Below, in pieces: positions 10,710 through 20,701 of a stretch of DNA of 64,000 nt; positions within the stretch are counted from its first letter, which is position 1; every line of letters starts with the position of its first letter. Under the pieces are notes generated by a model. That model made no database searches. It was not told the DNA's origin and worked only from the letters and a program-made list of their open reading frames with translations. The stretch spans positions 11,125,959 through 11,189,958 of the forward strand of contig NC_080543.1 in assembly GCF_028640845.1 (NCBI RefSeq), read 5' to 3'. The position numbers and the translations under genes are program-made. Origin of the DNA: Ahaetulla prasina. Lineage: Eukaryota > Chordata > Lepidosauria > Squamata > Colubridae.

Positions 10710-11261
10710 GATTGTATGACCTTTTCATTCTGGGTTGCTCCTGGCCTACAGTTGAGAACTATTGCTTGGACGTGGTGGGTTCTGACATATGCTAATAGAT
10801 CCCCTCCCTGGACTGCGGGTGTTCCTGTTTTGTCTACTGATAAGTCTTGGCGCACACAGCTAAACTTCAGAAATGATAATAATAAGCGATGCTACAAAAA
10901 GAAGCTAGAGAGTGCTAATTTTCTTCTGATCAGAATATACACTCAATCCCCCATCCCTGCTTTTGGGGTGGGTGGGGAAAGGAAGATTAAAAACCTCACG
11001 TTGTTTTAGGCACTTATCCAACATTAGCTGGCTGAAAATAATGGCAGATCTAAGAATGAAAATGTACTTTTTTTTTTTTTTTGCTGAATTGGAAAACATC
11101 CATTTGATATTATTCAACCTGTAAATTGCTGTTCTCCATCAAGGTGATAGATGCCTGGGGCAATGCAGAAATAATCATAACAACTGTTATCATAACTTCA
11201 GGAAATATTGGAGCAAAACCGCAGGTAGGGTCAAGGGGAGGCCAATGAATAAAGCAAAACT
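10710..11261. other. Unannotated DNA
   Basis: No gene or repeat recognised, apart from a T-run at about 11069-11083. Confidence 0.5.
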
Positions 11262-12022
11262 TAAATGCCAAAGCCGATTGCAACTACATAGCAAAAAAGG
11301 CTCTAAGAGTTGTAAACCTAATTTTATACAGCTTCTTTTCCAAAAACTCTACACTACTAACCAGAGCATACAAAACATTTGCCAGACCTATTCTTGAATA
11401 CAGCTCATCCGTCTGGAACCCATACCACATCTCTGACATTAATACAATCGAACACGTCCAGAAATATTTTACTAGAAGAGTTCTTCGCTCCTCTGTAAAC
11501 AACGAAATACCTTATGCCACCAGGCTTGAAATCCTGGGATTAGAAAACTTAGAACTCCGCCGACTCCGACATGACCTGTGTTTAACACACAGAATCATCT
11601 ATTGCAATATCCTTCCTGTTAAAGACTACTTCAGCTTCAATCGCAATAATACAAGAGCAAACAATAGATTCAAACTTAATGTCAACCGCTTCAAACCTGA
11701 TTGCAGAAAATACAACTTCTGCAACAGAGTTGTTAACGCTTGGAACTCATTACCTGACTCCATAGTCTCTACTCAAAATCCCAAAATCTTCTACCAAAAA
11801 CTGTCTACTATTGACCTCACCCCATTCCTAAGAGGACTATAAGGGGCGTGCATAAGAGCACAAAAGTGCCTACCGTTCCTTGTCCTATTGTTCCTTTCAT
11901 TATATCAAATTAACATAGCTGTTGCTTACTTTTGCTTATATATATATATTTTTCTTTTATGATGTGTTGTTGTTTTTATGTCGATGTTTGTGTATACTGT
12001 TGTGACAAAATGAAATAAAAAA
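11262..12022 (+). mobile_element. CR1/L3-like LINE, 3' end with C-terminal coding remnant
   Basis: A forward reading gives phrases such as FARPILEYSSSVWNPY, LELRRLRHDLCL and FYQKLSTIDLTPFLRGL, then a stop near 11840. This is the C-terminal region of a CR1-group reverse transcriptase with its 3' UTR ('ggggcgtgcataagagcaca') and the end GTTGTGACAAAATGAAATAAA. The copy is 5'-truncated. Related 3' ends lie at 43245-44257 (-) and 51175-51415 (+). Confidence 0.8.
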
Positions 12023-12185
12023 AATGGTGCTTTTCTTATGCAAATTCCACTCTTTTGTACACGGGGCATGTCATGCTTATAGAAAGTGGGCGGAGCTTCC
12101 ATCACAAAGGAAGGATGCTGTCATCATTTGGAGCAGTGCTTGCAATTCTGTAGATCGCTCTGCAGCAAGTCACATAGTTTACAGC

Positions 12186-12706
12186 TGTCGTGTCCCACTC
12201 CTCCGCTGACGGCCGGGTCAGGGAAATCCGAATCAGGCGTGCCTCTGCAGCTCTGCCAAAGTCCTAGCAAAGTCCTCAAGGCAGGCAGGAGACCAGAAAG
12301 TGACTTCAGCAAGATATGTTTAGACTTTGCCTGACTCAGAGAATGCCAGAAAGCGGATCCTTTATAAAGGCCATGGGGTGTGGCTCCATGACTCAGCACT
12401 TATCCAGGCCTGCCCCTCCCTTCCTTCTGTTGCCTCCGCCTATCAAGTCTTCTGACGCGAGGGTCACTCCAGTCGGCAGCTGTTGGTAATAAACCTTCCT
12501 CAGGCTCACATGCTGTGGAGGAGGGGAAGGGGTGTAGTTGCTCCGTTTGCCTGGGCATGGAGCCAGAGCTGGGGGCTGGAGGTATTTCTTCCTCTTCAGC
12601 CTGTCTGGGCATGGAGCCAGGGCTGGGGGCTGGAGGTATTTCTTCTTCCGTGTTCGGAAGCAGATAAGAAGACCCCGGCTGAGGTGAGATTGGACGAGAC
12701 ACAACA
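12186..12706 (-). mobile_element. Solo LTR, family A
   Basis: It runs from TGTCGTGTCCCACTCC to GACGAGACACAACA on the plus strand, flanked by an exact 5-bp duplication ACAGC (12181-12185, 12707-12711). Reverse orientation relative to the copy at 13309; the two form an inverted pair about 600 bp apart. The TATA-like box is at about 12362 (minus). Confidence 0.85.
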
Positions 12707-12783
12707 ACAGCAGTGTCCAATCCCCCACTACAAAAACATCCCATCAAAATGAAAGCTGTGGCATTGCGTTAAAAAAATATTAC

Positions 12784-12892
12784 AGGTAGTCCTCGACTTA
12801 CAACAGCTCCTTTGGTGACAGTTTCAACGGCACTGAATACAGTGACTTATGACCGTCTTTCAGGCTTATGTCCCAACGGTGCTTTTTTTCAG
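12784..12892 (+). mobile_element. TA-flanked MITE fragment
   Basis: Starts TA-CAGGTAGTCCTCGACTTACA and carries about 100 bp of the family before breaking into the next repeat. Confidence 0.65.
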
Positions 12893-13303
12893 GAGGCAAC
12901 TGGACTTCCTTGTTTTCTTTTTCTTTTGAAGATGTTTCGCTTCTCATCCAAGAAGCTTCTTCCGCTCTGACAGGATGATGGGGGAATGGAAGGATTTATA
13001 TTCCTTGAAGACAGCTGGTCATTTGCGTCCTTTTAGAGCAGGGGTCGCCAACCCTTTTGGTCCTCAGGGACCACTAAATTCATAATTTTAAATCCCGCGG
13101 ACCACTAATACGAATCTTTTAAAAGATAAATCGTATTTAGTGCAATATAAAAATGCAAATAATTTTTCTGCGGACCACCAGAATTTTCTCACGGACCACC
13201 AGTCAGTCACCGCTGTTTTAGAGGGTCGTTGAAGCACTTGGAGGTTTAGGGAATTTGGGATGAGTGGTGCGGGATAGGAATAGAGTTCCGGAGAAAAAAT
13301 TGC
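12893..13303 (+). mobile_element. Unclassified repeat (possibly Penelope-like 3' end), interrupted by hAT
   Basis: Key phrases are 'aggaggcaactggacttcct', 'gatgtttcgcttctcatcca' and 'agaagcttcttcc'. The same repeat occurs in reverse at 13832-14075. The GATGTTTCGCTTCTCATCCA motif resembles repeats found near Penelope-type elements in fish, but I cannot support a classification. A hAT MITE splits this copy at 13039-13215. Confidence 0.55.
13039..13215 (+). mobile_element. hAT MITE (CAGGGGTCGCCAAC family)
   Basis: 177 bp from CAGGGGTCGCCAACC to AGTCAGTCACCGCTG, with an exact 8-bp target duplication TTTTAGAG (13031-13038, 13216-13223). The internal 'gcggaccacta' and 'aattttctcacggaccacca' are shared with 42565-42760 and with the ends of the cargo-bearing elements at 39622 and 52323. 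Confidence 0.9.
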
Positions 13304-13308
13304 AGACT

Positions 13309-13826
13309 TGTTGTGTCTCGTCCAATCTCACCTCAGCCGGGGTCTTCTTATCTGCTTCCGAACACGGAAGAAGAAATACCTCCCGGCCTCAGCCCTGGCT
13401 CCATGCCCAGACAGGCTGAAGAGGAGGAAGTATCTCCAGCCCCCAGCTCTGGCTCCATGCCCAGGCAAACGGAGCAACTAGACCCCTCCCCCTCCTCCAC
13501 AGCATGTGAGCCTGAGGGAGGTCAATTGCCAACAGCTGCCGACTGAGTGACTCGCGTCAGAAGACTTGATAGGCGGAGGCAACAGAAGGAAGGGAGGGGC
13601 AGGCCTGGATAAGTGCTGAGTCATGGAGCCACACCCCATGGCCTATATAAAGGACCTGCTTTCTGGCATTCTCTGAGTCAGGCAAAGTCTAAACATATCT
13701 TGCTGAAGTCACTTTCTGGTCTCCTGCCTGCCTTGAGGACTTTGCTAGGACTTTGGCAGAGCTGCAGAGGCACGCCTGATTCGGATTTCCCTGACCCGGC
13801 CGTCAGCGGAGGAGTGGGACACGACA
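13309..13826 (+). mobile_element. Solo LTR, family A
   Basis: TGTTGTGTCTCGTCC...GACACGACA with an exact 5-bp duplication AGACT (13304-13308, 13827-13831). TATA-like GGCCTATATAAAGG at about 13640. Opposite orientation to the LTR at 12186. Confidence 0.85.
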
Positions 13827-13831
13827 AGACT

Positions 13832-14075
13832 ACAGGAACCATTTGCACCACTCAGGTGACCCTGAGGACACAGATAAACCTCCAAGTGGCCTCAATGACT
13901 GTCTAAAAGGATGCAAATGACCAGCTGTCAGCAAGGAATATAAATCCTTCCATTCCCCACCATCTCCAGTCAGAGCTGAAGAAGCTTCTTGGATGAGAAG
14001 CGAAATGTCTTCAAAAGAAAAAAAACACAAGTCCAGTTGCCTCCTGAAAGAGCATCTGTGGGACAACCATGACCT
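13832..14075 (-). mobile_element. Unclassified repeat (second copy, reverse)
   Basis: Reverse complement of the repeat at 12893-13303, including 'gaagaagcttcttggatgag' and 'ccagttgcctcctgaaagag'. With the LTR pair it makes a larger inverted arrangement. Confidence 0.6.
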
Positions 14076-14241
14076 GGATGACTGATGAATCTCTACAGAC
14101 TTTTTCAGACTTATGTAAATCACTGCAGTTCTTAAGTTAGTAACTCGGCTGTTAAGTGAATCTGTCTTTCCCATTGACTTTAATTCTCAGAAGGGACTCA
14201 CATAACCCTGGCACATTGCAACCGTCATAAATTTGAGCCAG
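14076..14241 (-). mobile_element. TA-flanked MITE, left part
   Basis: Contains 'ctgttaagtgaatctg', 'ccctggcacattgcaaccgt' and 'cataaatttgagccagttgc'. The right part of the same family resumes at 15848 ('ccgtggggatgctaccggtg', 'gtaactttgaacagtcact' to about 15960), so the duplicated segment interrupts the element. Confidence 0.65.
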
Positions 14242-15001
14242 TTGCCAAGTGTCTCTGTTATCTCCTCGACACTGATGAGTCATCCAGGAACAAACAGTAC
14301 TTCAGCTCTTAGTTAAGCAGTTAATTTGCCTGCTACAATATGTATGTAGCAGGCAATATGTATTTTAACTAATATTTTAATTTTGTATATTTAATTGTTT
14401 TAATCTTGGCTGAGAAGGGCGGTATAAAAATTTAAATAATAAATAAATAAATAATAAAACAGCAGCTCTTGCTGCCTTTATATCCTGTGGCTCCATGACT
14501 CAGCACTTCCTAGGCCTGCCCCACCCCTGCTTCTGTTGTTCCTGCCTCTCCTGCCTACGAAACCTAGGGTCCAGCCAGGCCTGATTGCCATCAGCTGGGA
14601 CTGGAGGCGTGACCTGGGGGGGAAAGAGTCAGGGGACGGAGGCCTCGTTATCTCTTCCACCTGGCCTGCCTCTGGCTCCTGGAGCTGAGCCAGGGAAGCC
14701 GGTGCTCCCAAGGTAAGTCCTGACAGCCCTTCCCCCTCACTTTCCAAGTCACTTTTTGGCAGGAGGCCCAGCTCGGGGGGCGCAGACACAACAGTATGGA
14801 TGATGGATGGATGGATGGATATATAAACAGATGGATGGATGGATGGATGATGGATGGATGGATAGATATATAAACAGATATATAGATGGATGGATGGATG
14901 GATTATGGATGATGGATGATGGATGATGGATGGATGGATGGATGGATGGATGGATGGATGGATAGATGGATGATGGATGATGGATGATGGATAGAAGATG
15001 G

Positions 15002-15032
<31 letters not shown>

Positions 15033-15033
15033 A

Positions 15034-15085
<52 letters not shown>

Positions 15086-15847
15086 CTTCCACAAAACTCA
15101 GTTTAGTTGTATCCACCCATCTTTTGAATTCTTCCTTTGAGCCTTCACTGACTTGTAGCGAGGTTCTGCTTTTAGGGTATAGGTGTGAAAATCAAAAGGA
15201 GATGTTGAAATTCTTCTAAGCAGTTTCCTCACCTATAGACAGAGATCTTGCCAAACTAAAGTAGACTTCCTGCACCATTGAACACATTGGGAACTATTAG
15301 GGAGGAGCCATCGTCACTCTCTTTCTCCCACACAGAGTATCTAAGCTGCATTGTCTCTTGCTCCTCTGGAATGCTCCCCTCCCTCCTAGGAATCCAGACT
15401 ATATTCCGCCACAGTGGGTTCTCAATGCTTGCTGTATCATAACCCCCAAATAACAAATGAATTAACATAGGGCTTTGTTTGTTTGAGAGGGACGCGGTGC
15501 TCAGTGGCTAAGATGTTGAGCTTGTCAATTGAAAGGTTGGCAGTTCAGTGGTTCGAATCCCTGGTGCCGCGTAACGGGGTGAGTTCCCATTACTTGTCCC
15601 AGCTTCTGCCAACCTAGCAGTTTGAAAGCACGTAAAAAATGCAAGTAGAAAAATAGGGGCCACCTTTGGTGGGAAGGGAACAGCGTTGAGTGCGCCTTTG
15701 GCATTGAGTCATGCCGGCCACATGACCACGGAGACGTCTTCGGACAGCGCTGGCTCTTCGGCTTAGAAACGGAGATGAGCACCGCCCCCTAGAGTCGGGA
15801 ACGACTAGCACATATGTGTGAGGGGAACCTTTACCTTTGATTGTATG
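14242..15847. repeat. Segmental duplication, copy 2 (inside a MITE)
   Basis: A near-identical copy of 9092-10718: truncated LTR B (-) with the same L2 tail, GATG/ATAG microsatellite, the same unannotated 400 bp and a Sauria SINE (15489-15838). Both edges show short sequence similarity to the interrupted MITE: TGCCAAGTGTCT at the left and TTTGATTGTATG at the right, where the MITE family reads approximately TTTTGATCACATG. Confidence 0.85.
15489..15838 (+). mobile_element. Sauria SINE (duplicate of the copy at 10360)
   Basis: Same head, B box (GGTTCGAATCC) and tail as the SINE at 10360, with a few substitutions. It was copied as part of the larger segment rather than inserted independently. Confidence 0.85.
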
Positions 15848-16053
15848 GCCCGTGGGGATGCTACCGGTGGTCGTAAGTGTGAAAAATGATCATAAGTCAC
15901 TTTTTCAAACCATGTTGTAACTTTGAACAGTCACTCAATTAATGTTTTTTAAGTTGAAGATGCTTTGTGCTTCATTTCCCCATATCTACCGAACTTAGGT
16001 TACCTGTACATCTTTTAATTGTCCCAAAAAGTGACCGCCAAAGATAAATCCAT

Positions 16054-16480
16054 TTTTTTTACTACCGGTTCTGTGGGCGTGGCTTGGTGGGCCTTGTGTG
16101 GCTTGGTGGGCATGGCAGGGGAAGGATACTGTAAAATCCCCATTCCCACCCCATTCCAGGGGAAGGATACTGCAAAATCCCCATTCCCATCCTACTCTGG
16201 GGCCAGCCAGAGGTGGTGTTTGCCAGTTCTCTGAACTATTCAAAATTTCCGCTAGTGGTTCTCCAGAACCTGCCAGAACCTTCTGGATTTCACCCCTGAG
16301 TTAATCCCATAACACGGCCTTTAGCTTCCTTCATCTGAGCGTCCAAACTTTGACCACGTGACTCCATGGGGATGCCGCAATGGTCGTAAGGGTAAAAAAT
16401 GGTCGTAAGTCATTGTGTTTCAGTTCCGTCATAACTTCAAACGGTCACAAAAAGAAAGGTTATAAGTTGGGAACTACTTG
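16054..16480 (+). mobile_element. hAT-like fragment followed by MITE fragment
   Basis: 'actaccggttctgtgggcgt' to 'tggatttcacccctg' (about 16062-16297) is the interior and right end of a common hAT family; I did not find a clean left end. About 16300-16480 belongs to the TA-flanked MITE family ('ccatggggatgccgcaatgg'). Confidence 0.55.
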
Positions 16481-16622
16481 TAATGGGTGGAAGATCCTTA
16501 AAGAGATTTCCAACCTAGAACTAAGGAGAAATTTCCTGGCAGTGAGGACAATTAATCTGGAATGGCTGGCTTGCCTCCAGAAGCTGTGGGCGCTCCATCA
16601 ATGGAGGTTTAGGCTCTCCTGC
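16481..16622 (+). mobile_element. CR1 3' UTR fragment
   Basis: Contains 'aatgggtggaagatcc', 'aaggagaaatttcctggcag' and GCTCCATCAATGGAGG in the forward order. Confidence 0.65.
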
Positions 16623-16639
16623 TTTTTTTTTTTTTTAAT

Positions 16640-16890
16640 TTGCATTTATATCCCGCCCTTCTCCGAAGACTCAGGGCGGCTTACACTATGTCAAGCAATA
16701 TGTCATCCATTTGTATATTATATACAAAGTCAACTTATTGCCCCCAACAATCTGGGTCCTCATTTTACCTACCTTATAAAGGATGGAAGGCTGAGTCAAC
16801 CTTGGGCCTGGTGGGACTTGAACCTGCAGTAATTGCAAGCAGCTGCTGTTAATAACAGACTGTCTTACCAGTCTGAGCCACCAGAGGCCC
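16640..16890 (-). mobile_element. tRNA-derived SINE with L2-like tail
   Basis: On the minus strand: an A-box region GGTGGCTCAGACTGGTAAGA, a B box GGTTCAAGTCC, then 'ggttgactcagccttccatc'. It ends in GCCGCCCTGAGTCTTCGGAG and AGGGCGGGATATAAATG, matching the 3' end of the L2 LINEs in this window, the probable source of its mobility. Confidence 0.75.
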
Positions 16891-17574
16891 TTAAGCAGGA
16901 GGTTGGACTAGAAGACCTCCAAGGTGCCTTCCAATCCTATTATTCTACGTTTAGGGGACTGGAGACTAAAACATATGAAGAACGGTTACAGGAACTGGGC
17001 ATGGCTAGTCTAGTGAAGAGAAGGACCAGGGGAGACATGATAGCAGTCTTCCAATATTTGAGGGGCTGCCACAGAGAGGACGGGGTCAAGCTCTTTTCCA
17101 AGAGCCTTCCTGAAGGCCAGACAAGGAATAATGGATGGAAACTGACCAAGGAGAGATTCAACCTGGAAATAAGAGGAATTTTTCAGACAGTCAGAACAAT
17201 CAACCAGTGGAACAGAAGTTGCCTTCGGAAGTTGTGGGAACTTCATCACTGGAGGCTTTCAAGAAGAGATTGGACTGCCATTTGTCAGAAATGTTGTAGG
17301 GTCTCCTGCTTGGGTGAGGGAGGTTGGACTAGATAACCTATAAGGTCCCTTCCAACTCTGTTAATATGTAATATGTAATGATGCATTATACACCTTACCA
17401 CAATGAGTACATTGAATTTTTTTTCCTTCTTCACCCAGCACCACCCAGGACCCTAGCTTAAAATCTGGCTGTATATTCCATTCCTTTGCGGCATTTCAAG
17501 AATGAAGCTAAGCCGTTCCAACTATTATTGATTTAACCCCAGCTGGGTTTAAATATGCATAAGATGCATCTAAT
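16640..17574. repeat. Tandem duplication, unit 1 (SINE + CR1 + flank)
   Basis: This unit is repeated directly at 17596-18504. It consists of a reverse tRNA-type SINE (16640-16890), a forward CR1 3' UTR (16896-17372) and about 200 bp of other DNA ending 'gcataagatgcatctaatag'. By eye the two units differ at scattered bases and by one small indel near 17370/18325. Confidence 0.9.
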
Positions 17575-17595
17575 AGTTTTTTTTTGTTGTTGTTT

Positions 17596-18504
17596 ACATT
17601 TATACCCCGCCCTTCTCCGAAGACTCAGGGCGGCTTACACTATGTCAAGCAATATGTCAACCATTTGTATATTATATACAAAGTCAACTTATTGCCCCCA
17701 ACAATCTGGGTCCTCATTTTACCTACCTTATAAAGGATGGAAGGCTGAGTCAACCTTGGGCCTGGTGGGACTTGAACCTGCAGTAATTGCAAGCAGCTGC
17801 TGTTAATAACAGACTGTCTTACGAGTCTGAGCCACCAGAGGCCCTTGAGAAGGAGGTTGGACCAAAAGACCTCCAAGGTGCCTTCCAACCCTATTATTCT
17901 ACATTTAGGGGACTAGAGACTAAAACATATGAAGAACAGTTACAGGACCTGGGCATGGCTAGTCTAGTGAAGAGAAAGACCAGGGGAGACATGATAGCAG
18001 TCTTCCAATATTTGAGGGGCTGCCACAGAGAGGAAGGGGTCAAGCTCTTTTCCAAGAGCCTTCCTGAAGGCCAGACAAGGAATAATGGATGGAAACTGAC
18101 CAAGGAGAGATTCAACCTGGAAATAAGGGGAATTTTTCAGACAGTGAGAACAATCAACCAGTGGAACAGAAGTTGCCTTCGGAAGTTGTGGGAGCTTCAT
18201 CACTGGAGGCTTTCAAGAAGAGATTGGACTGCCATTTGTCAGAAATGTTGTAGGGTCTCCTGCTTGGGTGAGGGGGGTTGGACTAGATAACCTATAAGGT
18301 CCCTTCCAACTCTGTTAATATGTATTAATGAGTACATTGAATTTTTTTTCCTTCTTCACCCAGCACCACCCAGGACCCTTGCTTAAAATCTGGCTGTATA
18401 TTCCATTCATTTGCGGCATTTCAAGAATGAAGCTAAGCCGTTCCAGCTATTATTGATTTAACCCCAGCTGGGTTTAAATATGCATAAGATGCATCTAATA
18501 GTTA
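17596..18504. repeat. Tandem duplication, unit 2
   Basis: Second unit of the direct duplication beginning at 16640: SINE (17596-17846, minus), CR1 3' UTR (17850-18322, plus) and the same 3' flank. A T-rich junction (17572-17595) separates the units. Confidence 0.9.
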
Positions 18505-18985
18505 TGGTTTGTTTGAATAAGGCTGACCAGGGAGTGGGCGAGATTTCCTCCCGCTTTGCGGTGGGAATTCAGAAGCCTGCGGTGTTTTAGCTGCCTGGCT
18601 AATTTTCAAATTAAATTTTCACACCCCCCCCCCCTTCAATACTGCTGTTTTCATGCGCTTTTTTTTTTTGGTTCTTTGCTACTGAGCAGTTTTCTTTCCT
18701 CTTGGGTATTCACAATACTTTGGATAATGTGGCATTGATTTCCACTCCACCCCGTCCATGATGAGTAGAAATGTGGGTAGCGGGTTTGAGTTTCACGATG
18801 TTTTTGCAGGCTCTTGGAAGCGGGCAACCCGATCGTGTGGAGGTTCTCAAATTGTGGGTTGAGACACCTCCAGGGGGTTGTGGGCAATTTAAAAAGGGGG
18901 GGGTTGCAAAATTTTTAAACATTGCCTTAAGCATTGCAAAGCATTTTGAACTTCTGAATATTAATACTTTACTGGTCCATTTTCA
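18505..18985. other. Unannotated DNA
   Basis: No gene or repeat recognised. Contains a C-run (about 18625-18635) and T-run (about 18660-18670). Confidence 0.5.
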
Positions 18986-19436
18986 ATAGAAAGGAAAGGA
19001 AAGGAAAGGAAAGGAAAGGAAAGGAAAGGAAAGGAAAGGAAAGGAAAGGAAAGGAAAGGAAAGGAAAGGAAAGGAAAGGAAAGGAAAGGCTAGGCTAGAA
19101 CAGAGCTGGAGGGAACCTTGGAGATCTTCTAGTCCAGCCCCCTGCTCAAGCAGGAGAACCTATACCATCTCAGTCAAGGGACTGTCCAGTCTCTTCTTAA
19201 AAACCTCCAGTGATGGAATGCCTACGATTTCTAGAGGCAAGCTGTTCCATTGGTTAATTGTCCTCACTGTTAGGAAGTTTCTCCTTAATTCCAGGTTGCT
19301 TCTCTCTTTGATTAGTTTCCAACCATTGTTTCTTGTCCTGCCCTCTGGTGCTTTGGAGAATAATTTGACCCCCTCTTCTTTGTGGCAGCACCTCAAATAT
19401 TAGAATACTGATATCATGTCACTCTTAGACCTAAAA
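18986..19436 (-). mobile_element. CR1 3' UTR with (GGAAA)n tail
   Basis: A long pure GGAAA array (18990-19088) leads into a reverse CR1 3' UTR ('ggagatcttctagtccagcc', 'caagctgttccattggttaa', 'tgctttggagaataatttga') up to about 19430. The array is in the position of the LINE tail. Confidence 0.85.
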
Positions 19437-19700
19437 CCTGCAATGTAATGTAATGTAATGTAATGTAATGTAATGTAATGGACTGGACTGGATTGGACTA
19501 GACTGGACTGGACTGGACTGGACTGGACTGGAATAGAATAGAATAGAATAGAATAGAATAGAATAGAATAGAATAGAATAGAATAGAATAGAATAGAATA
19601 GAATAGAATAGAATAGACCAAGTGTGATTAGATATACAAGGAATTTGTCTCTGGTGCAGAAGCTCTCAAGTCTACGTGGAAAACAACAAAGTAATAATAA
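19437..19700 (-). mobile_element. Rex1-like LINE 3' end with three successive pentamer arrays
   Basis: AATGT units (19441-19480), GGACT units (about 19480-19530) and GAATA units (19531-19616) follow one another without a break in period. The LINE 3' end 'ccaagtgtgattagata' and 'ggaatttgtctctggtgcag' (19617-19670) comes next. Confidence 0.8.
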
Positions 19701-20045
19701 TGATAATATCAAAGTAATAATAATCATAATAATGATACTAATAGAGAAAATAATGGAACAAGAATTCTGTGAAAAACAACCCTTGGTATATGCTTAGATT
19801 ATTATAGTACAGAGTATTACTTTCGGATGAACTTCTGTGTGAATTTACAGAAAACATTTACATGTATCTGCTGAAATAACACTGCTGTGTCCAAAATGTT
19901 TACAGTTTCGAATTTTGCTTTGATTGCAGCATATTTTGTGGCTTGGGAGGTGTGTATATGAATGGGTGTTTGTTTGTGTGGGGTGGAGTGTGCTATGCCC
20001 TGATCCGCAGAGTGTAAGCTACACACAAATTTGCAGAGGATTGTT

Positions 20046-20531
20046 TCAAACTGTTTCTGATTCTTTACTTTACTTTACGGGTTACTTACGGGACCGCCTA
20101 CTGCTACCGAATACCTCTCACCGACCCGTGCGCTCTCACAGAGAGGGACTCCTCAGGGTGCCGTCAGCTAGGCAGTGTCGTCTGGCGACACCCAGGGGAA
20201 GGGCCTTCTCTGTGGGGGCTCCCACCCTCTGGAACGAACTCCCCCCAGGACTTCGTCAACTTCCGGACCTCCGAACCTTCCGTCACGAGCTTAAAACACA
20301 TTTATTCATCTGCGCAGGACTGGATTAGATTTTAAATTTATATTGGTTTTAAATGGGTTTTATTATTTATATTGTTTTTTAATAATTCGGCCTTGTGGAA
20401 TAAGTTTTTTAATTGTTATTTTAGTCTGTATTTATATGTGCTTTTTACTTGCCTGTGAACCGCCCTGAGTCCCTTGGGAGATAGGGCGGTATATAAATGT
20501 GATTAATAAATAAATAAATAAATAAATAAAT
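20046..20531 (+). mobile_element. L2 LINE 3' end
   Basis: The forward frame has YLRDRLLLPNTSHRPVRSHR, RAFSVGAPTLWNELPPGLRQ and LPDLRTF, the conserved C-terminal part of squamate L2 proteins. A 3' UTR ending CCGCCCTGAGTCCCTTGGGA and GGGCGGTATATAAATG with an AAATA tail follows. 5'-truncated. About 20570-20700 is a TA-MITE remnant. Confidence 0.85.
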
Positions 20532-20701
20532 AGTAATAGCTGTAGGAGGCATCTGTACTTCTGGAAGGAAGGAACACATAACAAATAGTCTCCGCTTACA
20601 AGCATAATTGAATCCACGGTTTCAGTTGTAAGTTGTGATGATTGTTAAGCAGGTCTTCACATACCTGATTTTAGGATCTTTTTTTTGCAGCAGCAGTTGT
20701 T

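Larger units (their letters stand above)
9092..10718. repeat. Segmental duplication, copy 1
   Basis: This segment is repeated almost base for base at 14242-15847 in the same orientation. It covers the inner part of LTR B, the GATG/ATAG microsatellite, about 400 bp of otherwise unannotated DNA and a Sauria SINE. Differences are a few substitutions, small indels and microsatellite length. Confidence 0.9.
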
